DNA from: Candidatus Xianfuyuplasma coldseepsis
Lineage (GTDB): Bacteria; Bacillota_I; Bacilli_A; Izemoplasmatales; Izemoplasmataceae
Direction: 5' to 3'
NCBI RefSeq assembly: GCF_014023125.1
Contig: NZ_CP048914.1
Location: 496,001 to 560,000 of the forward strand
DNA length: 64,000 bases
Shown here in pieces: positions 51,390 through 59,604 of this stretch. The first letter of the stretch is position 1; each line of letters starts with the position of its first letter. The notes under the pieces are model-generated. The model was given only the letters and a program-made list of their open reading frames with translations. It did no database searches and was not told the origin of the DNA. The position numbers were made by a program, and so were the translations under genes.

Positions 51390-52187
51390 TTATGGTTGCA
51401 ATGCACCAACAAGAACGAGCCATGCTAGTACCGATTTAGCGACTAAGCTTAGAACGATATATCCACGTTCTCCGTAGAGATAATTGGCGAACTTACCTTT
51501 TTGTAAGTACTGCATAATCATGTTGATTGGGAAGCTGTTAAACGCTACAAAGTAGGTTCCAACTATCGCCCATACAAACCATGGTGTTGCTTCATTAACT
51601 TCGGATGATGCCCCAGATAGATACAGGATAATGGCGATCCATGGAGCAAGTCCAGCAAAACTACCCCATATAAATGGTCCCCAGTTGACATTGGTTTTTT
51701 CTTTACCAGAGTTTAATAACTCCATGTCCAGTCCAAACAAGTTCATGGATGCATTAACGATAAAGATCAAGACCAAGGATGCTACGTCGTAAATTCCGAA
51801 TAGATACGCGATTAAGACGATCATGACACTTGAACTAAGTGCATATTCGAACCAACGGAAACGGTTAATTCCTTTTTCCAAGTCAGCATTGTAAATGTCA
51901 TTGGTTTTCTTTGGTAACGAGATAATCGCATGCGCAATCGCTGAAATTAATAAGAACGATGCCACAAGTACAAAGAATGGTACTTCAAATAATACTTTGC
52001 TCGCTGATTCCAACTCTTGTGTTGTAAAATTGAAATCTAAGAAATTTTGTGTAATCGTAAGTTTAAAATCCCCAAATGCACTAACCGTTAATCCAAGGAT
52101 AATCATCAATAATCCTTGTACAAGGTGTAATCCCCCCATAATCATGTTAAAGCGTTTTAATGAGGAGGCTGATACTTCTTTTGTCAT
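51390..52187 (-). CDS. Heliorhodopsin
   Basis: A 265-residue, seven-segment retinal protein. RWFEYALSSSVMIVLIA places the Schiff-base counter-ion Glu at 114, and GERGYIVLSLVAKSVLAW places the retinal Lys at 251. GGLHLVQ (His21) and AIAHAIIS (His86) match the two cytoplasm-side His of the type member 48C12, and NASMNLFG and FNSF are also family features. Heliorhodopsins have the N-terminus inside, show a slow photocycle and pump no ions; they are thought to act as light sensors or regulators. AAAGGAGAATT precedes the ATG, and a TATAAT box on the minus strand lies at 52225-52220. No carotenoid or retinal genes are in the window, so retinal must come from elsewhere in the genome or the surroundings. 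Confidence 0.95.
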   Translation of the reverse strand: MTKEVSASSLKRFNMIMGGLHLVQGLLMIILGLTVSAFGDFKLTITQNFLDFNFTTQELESASKVLFEVPFFVLVASFLLISAIAHAIISLPKKTNDIYNADLEKGINRFRWFEYALSSSVMIVLIAYLFGIYDVASLVLIFIVNASMNLFGLDMELLNSGKEKTNVNWGPFIWGSFAGLAPWIAIILYLSGASSEVNEATPWFVWAIVGTYFVAFNSFPINMIMQYLQKGKFANYLYGERGYIVLSLVAKSVLAWLVLVGALQP

Positions 52188-52264
52188 ATTTAATTCTCCT
52201 TTAAATTTATTTCAATAATATTATATCGTAATTTTTATAAATATAGAACTAAAACGCAATCATT

Positions 52265-53464
52265 TCAGGACTCTTTTACACGCAATATCATTGGAAATAA
52301 CAGAGCAGGTACTAATAGAAGCAATGCCGTAAATAAATACATTCCTTCTATTCCTACAAGGAACGTAGCGCCAACCATTAACGCACCACTTAGTAATTGG
52401 CCAATCGCATCCAATTGTCCGAACCCCGAAAGAACAGTGGCTTTAATACGAGATGGTGTTGAGCGAATTAATATCGTATTGAGTAAGGGGTAAGTTGCTT
52501 CACGATTGATGGTAAAGAACATAAAACTAACGACAGCAATGTATTCAAATGGTAAAAAAGCAAAGAGTACGATTCCAACAATCATCATAATTGTAAAATT
52601 GAGGGCCCATAGTACGACATGATGACCTTTTGTAATGTATTTCTTAACAACATGTAAAACCACATATCCGATAATCGCAATTATCGCATTAATTATAGAT
52701 AAGATCCAGATTGGCGCAATATCAAAGTAATCGCGCATATTCAAATTGTTCAAAATATACCGTTCATGGGTCCGATCAATACCTTCGCTATATAGTCCAA
52801 GAAATAACATAATCACAACCATTATTTTTAAAACCTTATTTGTGCGAACGTGGGATAAAGCATGACCTAGTTGTGAAAAATATAGAGTCCAGAGTGGCTC
52901 ATGGTGGGGATGTTTGACAAAGTGTTCTTCGTTCATTAAAGCAATCGCAAAAAGTCCCATAAAGATGAATAATCCTCCAGCAAATGCAATCGCTAGTCGA
53001 ATGTCAAACATTCCAATAACGGCTGCTAAGACAATCCCAAGGACACTAAACAATTTATGCATTTGAGCTCCGGAAATCAATGTTTGTTCAATGTTTTGAT
53101 TCCCTGTTTCATCACTAATCCAAGAATCCAACGCACCACTGATAAAGGTATATCCTAACCCCCATATGATTTGCGATAATACAATCACAAGGAAAAATGT
53201 CGTAAGGATCTCAACAAAGAACCCTAGACCAATGATAAATAATCCGATGATTATACTTAACCGTCTACTTTTCAAATCGGCGACAACTCCCGTTGGTACT
53301 TCAAACAAAAAGATAGCGATTTCTAATGCACTACCTACTAAAATCAGCTGGTAGATTTCTAGATTCGCCACATCAATTCGATAGATGGCCGTAGCCATGA
53401 ATGACATGTTAAATGCGAGTCCCATGACACTACGGAGAATTATATATAGTTTTTTGGTATTCAT
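52265..53464 (-). CDS. MFS transporter
   Basis: A 399-residue, twelve-segment major facilitator. LFEVPTGVVADLKSRRLSIIIGLFIIGLGF is the motif A region (G-x-x-x-D-x-x-x-R-R), and WGLGYTFISGALDSWISDE follows, which places it among drug/antibiotic-like exporters of Bacillota. It is 77 bases upstream of the heliorhodopsin gene on the same strand, and 24 bases downstream of a small membrane protein gene; no terminator is seen between them. Substrate unknown. Confidence 0.85.
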   Translation of the reverse strand: MNTKKLYIILRSVMGLAFNMSFMATAIYRIDVANLEIYQLILVGSALEIAIFLFEVPTGVVADLKSRRLSIIIGLFIIGLGFFVEILTTFFLVIVLSQIIWGLGYTFISGALDSWISDETGNQNIEQTLISGAQMHKLFSVLGIVLAAVIGMFDIRLAIAFAGGLFIFMGLFAIALMNEEHFVKHPHHEPLWTLYFSQLGHALSHVRTNKVLKIMVVIMLFLGLYSEGIDRTHERYILNNLNMRDYFDIAPIWILSIINAIIAIIGYVVLHVVKKYITKGHHVVLWALNFTIMMIVGIVLFAFLPFEYIAVVSFMFFTINREATYPLLNTILIRSTPSRIKATVLSGFGQLDAIGQLLSGALMVGATFLVGIEGMYLFTALLLLVPALLFPMILRVKES

Positions 53465-53488
53465 AGGTGAACCTACATTCTTTCTTTG

Positions 53489-53902
53489 TTATCGTATTAA
53501 CGACAACCCTAAAATGGTAAAAATTACTACGGTGAATACATGGATGACTGCAAGTCCCCGTTTTGGAACTTCTTTTTTACTGAACTTAGTAATGATGATC
53601 TCAACGAACATCATTATGAGGGCAAACACTGGAAGCAAATACAAGCGGTTCGCATCACTTGTTGTCATTAATGTCCCCCAATAGGAAAAGTAGGTAAACA
53701 CTTCTACAACCGTAATAATCAGCATGGCAAGCATATATCGTAATCGTTCTATAAGCATGTCCTTTGGCATAAATAAATGAATCACACCTAGGATGATTGG
53801 TGTTAATCCAAGCGATAAAAAAATCAAATATCCATCTAGTGCAAGTATAACTGATACGGTCGTAATCAACCAAAAGCTACCGCGTAAGATCCATTGTTTC
53901 AT
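53489..53902 (-). CDS. Small membrane protein (137 aa), unknown function
   Basis: Four hydrophobic segments (about 8-26, 28-46, 56-76 and 88-108, plus the C-terminal GLAVIHVFTVVIFTILG). I do not recognise a family. GGGGGATTC precedes the ATG. The 24-base gap to the MFS gene suggests the order membrane protein, MFS, heliorhodopsin in one transcript. Confidence 0.65.
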   Translation of the reverse strand: MKQWILRGSFWLITTVSVILALDGYLIFLSLGLTPIILGVIHLFMPKDMLIERLRYMLAMLIITVVEVFTYFSYWGTLMTTSDANRLYLLPVFALIMMFVEIIITKFSKKEVPKRGLAVIHVFTVVIFTILGLSLIR

Positions 53903-53962
53903 TGAGAATCCCCCATTCTTGAAAATCTACTATAAGTATACCAAACAATGTCCAAATATCCC

Positions 53963-53990
53963 AATAAAAAAAGCCCTAACGGGCTTATTT
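53963..53990 (-). terminator. Terminator after TrkH/KtrB-family gene
   Basis: On the minus strand AAGCCC pairs with GGGCTT around GTTA, followed by a run of T. Confidence 0.8.
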
Positions 53991-55339
53991 TAACCAATCA
54001 TAATTTCTTCATCAGGGTAGGATATCGCAGTCGTTACCTGACGGCGTTGGGCAAGTGCCATAAATAAGGTTAACGGGCCAATCCGACCAACAAACATCGT
54101 AATTGTAATGACAAGTTTACCAACTACACTAAGTTGTGTTGTAATACCTAGTGATAACCCAACGGTACCAAAGGCACTGATGGCTTCAAAGACAATGACT
54201 TGCAAAGGCGCATCTTCGGTAATCGATAGAATGAAGATTACGGTGATTACCCATAACATTGCTAACGTAATAATCGCAAGTGATTTATTGACTAAATCAC
54301 GAGGTAACTTACGATTGAAACTCTCGGTTTCTTTACGTCCTTTTAAGGTTGACACAATCGAGGCCACAATGACACCAACGGTGGTAACTTTAACCCCACC
54401 AGCGGTACCAGCTGTACCCGCTCCGATAAACATGAAGATCATCGTCATGACAATCGTACCAAGCATTAGTTTATCCATCGGTAATGTATTAAAACCTGCA
54501 GTACGTGGGGTAACAGAGTGGAAGAATCCACTAAGTAATTTACCACCAATGGATAAATTACCCATGGTTTCAGGGTTGTTGAATTCGAGTGCTAGAACAA
54601 TGATGTATCCAAGAACCAATAAGAACGCCGTCATACTTATGGCAATCTTAGAATGCAAACTAAGTCGTTTCAAGCTTTTCTTTTCCAGTAGTTCGAAGAT
54701 GACAACAAAACCAAGCCCACCAATTATAATCAACATCGCGACGGTTAATGTAACAACTGGATCATTGACAAACGGTGTTAAACTTTGAAAATTACCAATC
54801 AAATCAAAACCAGCATTACAAAAGGCACTAACACTGTGAAAGACACTGAGCCAAATACCTTGGCCAACGCCATAAATAGGGATAAACCTTGTCGCTAAGA
54901 TGATTGCACCAATTCCCTCAACAACAAACGTCATGATTAAGATGTATCTTGCTAAACGAACAACACCACCAACCGTGATTTTATTCATTGCTTCTTGCAT
55001 CACCACGCGTTGACGGAAGGTAATACGGCGCCCAATAATAAGGGCAAACAGGGTTCCCATGGTAATGATACCAAGACCCCCAATTTGAATTAATATTAAG
55101 ATGACAACATGACCGAATGTGGTCCAATGTGTCAGCGTATCAACAACGACTAACCCTGTAACAGCAACGGAACTTGCAGCGGTAAATAAAGCATTTACAA
55201 AACCGACACTATCACCAGATTTACTGGCGAACGGTAAGTTCAACAACAATGCCCCAATCAAGATTACCAATGCAAATCCAAGCACTAATATCTCAGCGGT
55301 TGTCAAATGGATTTGTCGAAATTTACGAACTGCATTCAT
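53990..55339 (-). CDS. ktrB: TrkH/KtrB-family potassium transporter subunit
   Basis: A 449-residue membrane subunit with four M1-P-M2 repeats. Selectivity-filter-like turns are seen as AASSVAVTGLVVVDT, SAFCNAGFDLIG, SVTPRTAGFNTLPM and AFGTVGLSLGITT, and GAGTAGTAGGVKVTT provides the intramembrane loop. It takes up K+ with a regulatory RCK subunit (KtrA/TrkA), which is not in this window. An ATG lies upstream at 55408, but AGAAAGGGA fits the start at 55339. Confidence 0.92.
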   Translation of the reverse strand: MNAVRKFRQIHLTTAEILVLGFALVILIGALLLNLPFASKSGDSVGFVNALFTAASSVAVTGLVVVDTLTHWTTFGHVVILILIQIGGLGIITMGTLFALIIGRRITFRQRVVMQEAMNKITVGGVVRLARYILIMTFVVEGIGAIILATRFIPIYGVGQGIWLSVFHSVSAFCNAGFDLIGNFQSLTPFVNDPVVTLTVAMLIIIGGLGFVVIFELLEKKSLKRLSLHSKIAISMTAFLLVLGYIIVLALEFNNPETMGNLSIGGKLLSGFFHSVTPRTAGFNTLPMDKLMLGTIVMTMIFMFIGAGTAGTAGGVKVTTVGVIVASIVSTLKGRKETESFNRKLPRDLVNKSLAIITLAMLWVITVIFILSITEDAPLQVIVFEAISAFGTVGLSLGITTQLSVVGKLVITITMFVGRIGPLTLFMALAQRRQVTTAISYPDEEIMIG

Positions 55340-55437
55340 AATATGTCCCTTTCTCCCTGTTATTACATAACACACGCAAATTATACTGTTTTTATGGGCG
55401 TTTGTCAAAACTGTTTATAACAACTTGACACGATCCT

Positions 55438-56124
55438 CTACATCATGGATTCATGTTGTAAAATGGATTCCAACTCATAAACGGTATTGATTTGAGGATG
55501 ATTAAAGGTGTTTTGCCGTATACCGGTCAAACAGACGTAATTCAGTCGTTCCATATCACTCTGTTTGGATAATGCGTTGATATATCGTTGATTTTCGGAA
55601 AGTGGACTTAAAAAACTACGTCGTTTTAGGTAACGAACATTGCCATATTGTTTCCGTCTTTTTGAAACGATATACCATGAATCACTTCTCGAATCGGCTT
55701 CTAAACGACCGAAGATATCACGAACGATGATGTGGTAGATTTTGGTATCGAAAGTAATAATAATGCTTTTTGTTTTGGTATCGTACTGATTTTCATTCCC
55801 ATATCGTTTTAAACGATCATAAACGTATGCAAGATCCAGATAACCATGGAAGAAAGCTTCGTGTAATGGTATGTTGGATTCGCGGTAAAACACAGATGTT
55901 ACATAGCGATAGCCAACAAACAAGTAATATCCTACAATCAGTATGACGATTATAACAGCAATCACTTGAATAAAATTAATGATGATAAACAGTGGTACTA
56001 GATAGGTATCATAATCTGATAAATATCGAATGATCATTGCTTTGCTAAATGAAAGCACAAAAAAAAGAACGACAATTTGAAGTAAGGTTTTATTGAAAAA
56101 GTAAAATCGAGTGTTCTTAGTCAT
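55438..56124 (-). CDS. Two-segment membrane protein with a divergent NERD-like domain
   Basis: A 228-residue protein with two N-terminal membrane segments (about 12-32 and 38-68), then a soluble domain. The order IITFDTKIYHIIVRDIFGRLEADSRSDSWYIV, SPLSENQRYINALSK, and the hydrophobic end INTVYELESIL resembles NERD (nuclease-related) domains, where NP-x-x-Q-N-x-x-H-x-x-AL follows the (D/E)-x-K strand. The usual catalytic Lys of that strand is Arg here and the preceding Asp is shifted, so it may be inactive. AAAGGGGAT fixes the start at 56124. Low to moderate certainty on the family. Confidence 0.55.
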   Translation of the reverse strand: MTKNTRFYFFNKTLLQIVVLFFVLSFSKAMIIRYLSDYDTYLVPLFIIINFIQVIAVIIVILIVGYYLFVGYRYVTSVFYRESNIPLHEAFFHGYLDLAYVYDRLKRYGNENQYDTKTKSIIITFDTKIYHIIVRDIFGRLEADSRSDSWYIVSKRRKQYGNVRYLKRRSFLSPLSENQRYINALSKQSDMERLNYVCLTGIRQNTFNHPQINTVYELESILQHESMM

Positions 56125-56170
56125 TGTTTTATCCCCTTTATATAATGTCAACATCATTATACCATAGTGA

Positions 56171-56206
56171 AAATAAAAGTACTACCCTTAATAAGGTAGT
56201 ACTTGA
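56171..56206 (-). terminator. Terminator after GH16 gene
   Basis: AAGTACTACC and GGTAGTACTT form a 10-bp stem; on the minus strand a T-rich tract follows. Confidence 0.75.
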
Positions 56207-56224
56207 AATAGCTATTTTTAGCGA

Positions 56225-57352
56225 TTAATCAGTATATTGATAGACTCTTACATAATCAATAAACATTTGAACTGGTTCATCGAATAGTGAATCTGGAGGT
56301 AAGATATGATTATCAAAATGACCACCCACTGCAAGATTTAAAATCATAAAGAAATCTTGATTAAAGGGTGCTGGGAACTCGTTTCCTTCAGAGTACCACT
56401 CCGTTGCAGTCCATACTAGGGTATCATCAATATACCAACTGATGGACTCTGAAGTCCATTCGACAGCATAGACATGGAATGTATCAATTCCTTCGCCTTG
56501 TGGCAAGTCATGATGTCCACTTTGATACACATTATTTGGCCATGATCCACCATAGTGGATAGCTCCTGAAGCGTCATACGGTAAACGACCTTTGGCTTCC
56601 ATGATATCAATTTCACCACTACGGGCCCAACCACCATAGACGTTGTCTTCTGGCATCATCCAAAATGCCGGCCAAAGTCCATTGCCTAAAGGAAGTTTGA
56701 TTCTCGCTTCAAAACGTCCATAAGTTTGGGCAAAGCGATCTTTTGTAACCAACTTAGATGAGGTATACGGAACGCCACCGAAGTCTTCTAATTTGGCTTC
56801 AATGACTAAGAATCCATCTTCCACCAAACTATTTTCTTCACGGTAGTATTGTTTTTCACTATTTCCCCATCCAGGGATGCCATATTCAGCTCCATTACCT
56901 TCTTGGTAATCCCATTTGTCCAAGTCGATCCCTTGGGCATTTGTATTCGTAGCATCGAGAAAATCATCACAGAATGTTAAGGTATATCCTTCTTTTTCTA
57001 CATCACACATGCTAGCTAATTCGGTGACAACTAAGTTCCGCTCAAATGTCGCTTGATTCCCATCACTGTCTTTAACAAAATACTTCACAACAAAGGTTCC
57101 TTCTGTTGTAAGTGAGGCATTACTTAATGGAAGTTCCGTTAGGTTAGTGATACTAATATCTTGTGTTAAATCACCATCTTCTGTATCGGTAACTGTAAGT
57201 CCTTGAAATAAGTTGATTGAGTCATTTACAAGACCACTCAAATCACCAGTACTTTCAAATACAGGAGTATCGCCTTTATCCGTTTCTTCTTGTGGTTCAC
57301 ATGCCGAAAGTGTGATTACAACAACCATCAACATAAGTAGTAGTTTCTTCAT
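56225..57352 (-). CDS. GH16 beta-glucanase lipoprotein
   Basis: A 375-residue exported lipoprotein: signal peptide KKLLLMLMVVVITLSAC with lipobox Cys near residue 17, an Ig-like/cadherin-like domain (about 35-110, TVTDTEDGDLTQDIS and YFVKDSDGNQATFERN), and a GH16 domain from about 125. SGEIDIMEAKG holds the catalytic residues Glu247, Asp249 and Glu252, with GLWPAFWMMP, YGRFEARIKLP and FFMILNLAVGGHF around. Such enzymes cut beta-1,3- or mixed beta-1,3/1,4-glucans such as laminarin. GGAGGATAAT gives the start at 57352; a TTG lies four codons earlier. Controlled by a LacI-type palindrome just upstream. Confidence 0.93.
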   Translation of the reverse strand: MKKLLLMLMVVVITLSACEPQEETDKGDTPVFESTGDLSGLVNDSINLFQGLTVTDTEDGDLTQDISITNLTELPLSNASLTTEGTFVVKYFVKDSDGNQATFERNLVVTELASMCDVEKEGYTLTFCDDFLDATNTNAQGIDLDKWDYQEGNGAEYGIPGWGNSEKQYYREENSLVEDGFLVIEAKLEDFGGVPYTSSKLVTKDRFAQTYGRFEARIKLPLGNGLWPAFWMMPEDNVYGGWARSGEIDIMEAKGRLPYDASGAIHYGGSWPNNVYQSGHHDLPQGEGIDTFHVYAVEWTSESISWYIDDTLVWTATEWYSEGNEFPAPFNQDFFMILNLAVGGHFDNHILPPDSLFDEPVQMFIDYVRVYQYTD

Positions 57353-57374
57353 ATTATCCTCCAAATATCGTATT

Positions 57375-57392
57375 GTCGAAATCGTTTTCGAC
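57375..57392. promoter_or_regulatory. LacI-family-type operator before the GH16 gene
   Basis: GTCGAAATCGTTTTCGAC is an 18-bp palindrome with a central CG and one mismatch, the usual form of a LacI-family operator. It lies between the -10 box and the GGAGG of the GH16 gene. A half-site, GTCGAAAACC, is at 57441-57450, upstream of the -35 box, so looping or cooperative binding is possible. The regulator is not in the window. Confidence 0.65.
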
Positions 57393-57403
57393 TTACCACC
57401 TTT

Positions 57404-57431
57404 ATTATATCAAATCTACTAATATAGTCAA
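57404..57431 (-). promoter_or_regulatory. Promoter of the GH16 gene
   Basis: On the minus strand TTGACT (57431-57426) and TATAAT (57409-57404) are 16 bases apart. Confidence 0.75.
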
Positions 57432-57476
57432 CGAAAGCCTGTCGAAAACCATGTAAGTTAAGTGGAATTGGATTAT

Positions 57477-58148
57477 TTAGAATCCTCTTGTTTGCCCTCG
57501 GTATGGTGGTTTCTTACCACTGATAAATTCATCAACACCGGGTCCACCTAATCGATGTAATGTTGTCACTCCATATACATAACTAATCACAAGAACAATG
57601 ATTAGTACAGGATATCCCATGATTACATTGGCAATAATCAAATCATCGACAGATTGTTGGGTGTATAGATACAACTCAACACTTAATCGAATGATAAAAA
57701 AGCCTAACCAGAATATGGTGACGTGAGTATAGGCTGGTTTTACATCATCGCGGAAGAACCACTTGAGATCCCATCCCCTGGTAATATGAGATACCCATAT
57801 AGCAAGGGGCTTGCCGAGAATTAACGAACCTGTAGTGATGATAATTAGTGTTGCAGTACCTATAATATCTGGAATAAAGAAGTTTGAGGCATTGTTATTG
57901 ATGTAAGCAAACCCAATCGCAAGAATTACTGCTACTAATCCCCCAAATGCATACCATTTATTCTCGTTCTTGTACAATCGAAGACCAAGAAAAACGATGC
58001 TTAACAGTAACGAGCCCACCAAAGCCACGAGTAAAGAACCAAACGTATAGAGCCCATAAAATAATACTGGTGGAGCTAAAATATCCAGTGTTTTTCCAGT
58101 TAGGACAAGGGCCAACTCCTCATAGATTTCGTTGAGAAATGATTTCAT
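57477..58148 (-). CDS. DUF3159-like membrane protein
   Basis: A 223-residue protein with about six or seven membrane segments. TGKTLDILAPPVLFYGLYTFGSL, FGGLVAVILAIGFAYI, FFIPDIIGTATLIIITTGSLILGKPLAIWVSHI and AYTHVTIFWLGFFIIRLSVELYLY follow the DUF3159 pattern known mainly from Actinobacteria. Function unknown. ATG codons at 58151 and 58148 are both possible; AGGTGAT favours the second. Confidence 0.65.
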   Translation of the reverse strand: MKSFLNEIYEELALVLTGKTLDILAPPVLFYGLYTFGSLLVALVGSLLLSIVFLGLRLYKNENKWYAFGGLVAVILAIGFAYINNNASNFFIPDIIGTATLIIITTGSLILGKPLAIWVSHITRGWDLKWFFRDDVKPAYTHVTIFWLGFFIIRLSVELYLYTQQSVDDLIIANVIMGYPVLIIVLVISYVYGVTTLHRLGGPGVDEFISGKKPPYRGQTRGF

Positions 58149-58291
58149 CATATCACCTTATTTAAACAGATATCTATATTCTATCATAGGTCTATAACCT
58201 CAACTATTCTTATACTCAATACGATCGGTTAATATAATTGAAGTTCAATCTTAAGAGGAGTATACTATAAGTAGAAAATGAAGGTGATTTT

Positions 58292-59527
58292 ATGCTATTA
58301 ATTAGTGTTCCTACCGATTCCTATGCGATGCTAATTCTGAATGTAGGAGTTGTCTTGTTACTTGGTTTGATTTTCGGTCGTTTGGCAGAGAAAATACATT
58401 TACCGGATATTACAGGATATTTAGTTGCTGGACTGTTACTTGGACCTATCAGTGGATTTTTGACGACAACAGAACTGTCTCACATGAGTATTATCAGTAA
58501 TCTTGCATTAGGTTTTATCGCGTTTCAAGTAGGAAATGAACTGTGGTTAGGTAAATTAAAAAAATCTGGAAAACGGATTGTGATTATAACCACCATTCAG
58601 GCATTGTTCACGACATTAGTTGTCAGTTTAATGTTGTTACTGGTTACCGATCCCAGTACCGCCATGATCCTCGGTGCGATCGCTGCAGCAACGGCACCAG
58701 CTCCGATTATGATGTTGATAAATAAATATCGTACAAAAGGACCCCTAACCTCAACCATAGTTCCGATTGTCGGTCTGGACGATGCGGTTGGTGTTATCGT
58801 CTTTGGTGTACTATTATCTCTAGGAGTTGCACTAGCAGGACAAAATGCATCGAGTCTAACGGTCTTGAACGTCATCGGTGAACCGTTGATGGAAATCGGA
58901 TTAAGTATTGTGTTTGGTAGTGTGATTGGTGTGATTGCCGGTGTTGCTACCAGAACCATTACAAAGAATCAAGAAGCTCAAGTGAAACAACTAGATTTGA
59001 TTATAATCACCGTTTTTATTACCGTTGGTATTGCGATGTTGTTTGACGCATCCCCGATTCTAACACCCATGATTGCCGGTGCATTTGTGACTAATCTAAT
59101 CAATAAGGATAGCTATATTTTAGAAGAGGAAACGATTCGGTTTTTTATTCCACCAATTATGATTTTATTCTTTACCCTAAGTGGGGCTCAATTATCATTC
59201 TCTGTACTGGCTACAATTGGAGTTATCGGTGTTGTCTATATTATTGGTCGCACTATTGGTAAGTTTGGTGGATCTTATATTGGTAGTACTGTGGTTGCTA
59301 CAGAACCAACAGTTAAAAAGTATTTGGGCTTTGCCATGTTACCACAGTCCGGTGTAGCCATTGGATTATCGATGGCGGCCTATCATGCATTGATTGATGT
59401 CAATCCTGATATGGCAGCATCGATCCAAAATATAACCCTGGCCAGTGTTCTTGTATTTGCACTAACAGGTCCAATACTTGTACGAATGGCGTTTAAACAA
59501 GCAAATGAAATGACCATTGAAGAGTAA
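58292..59527 (+). CDS. CPA2-family cation:proton antiporter (Kef/NapA-type)
   Basis: A 411-residue antiporter with about twelve segments. LAEKIHLPDITGYLVAGLLLGP near the start, ATAAPAPIMMLI, IVGLDDAVGVIVFG with the membrane Asp pair, and LPQSGVAIGLSMAAYH are family marks. It lacks the RCK (TrkA_N) domain of KefB/C, so it is a short CPA2 member that would exchange Na+ or K+ for H+. AAGGTGA precedes the ATG. Confidence 0.9.
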   Translation: MLLISVPTDSYAMLILNVGVVLLLGLIFGRLAEKIHLPDITGYLVAGLLLGPISGFLTTTELSHMSIISNLALGFIAFQVGNELWLGKLKKSGKRIVIITTIQALFTTLVVSLMLLLVTDPSTAMILGAIAAATAPAPIMMLINKYRTKGPLTSTIVPIVGLDDAVGVIVFGVLLSLGVALAGQNASSLTVLNVIGEPLMEIGLSIVFGSVIGVIAGVATRTITKNQEAQVKQLDLIIITVFITVGIAMLFDASPILTPMIAGAFVTNLINKDSYILEEETIRFFIPPIMILFFTLSGAQLSFSVLATIGVIGVVYIIGRTIGKFGGSYIGSTVVATEPTVKKYLGFAMLPQSGVAIGLSMAAYHALIDVNPDMAASIQNITLASVLVFALTGPILVRMAFKQANEMTIEE

Positions 59528-59533
59528 AACCAT

Positions 59534-59567
59534 CACACCATCTCCAATATTTGAGATGGTGTTTTTA
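59534..59567 (+). terminator. Terminator after CPA2 antiporter
   Basis: ACACCATCTC pairs with GAGATGGTGT across an eight-base loop, followed by five T. Confidence 0.85.
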
Positions 59568-59604
59568 TATGTGATATAATAAACAAGTATGAAGGAGTGA
59601 TTTG

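Noticed and set aside
54108-54788. A 226-codon open frame on the plus strand
   Set aside because: It is antisense to the well-supported TrkH/KtrB-family gene and has the Thr/Pro/Met-rich composition expected for the reverse of a membrane protein gene.
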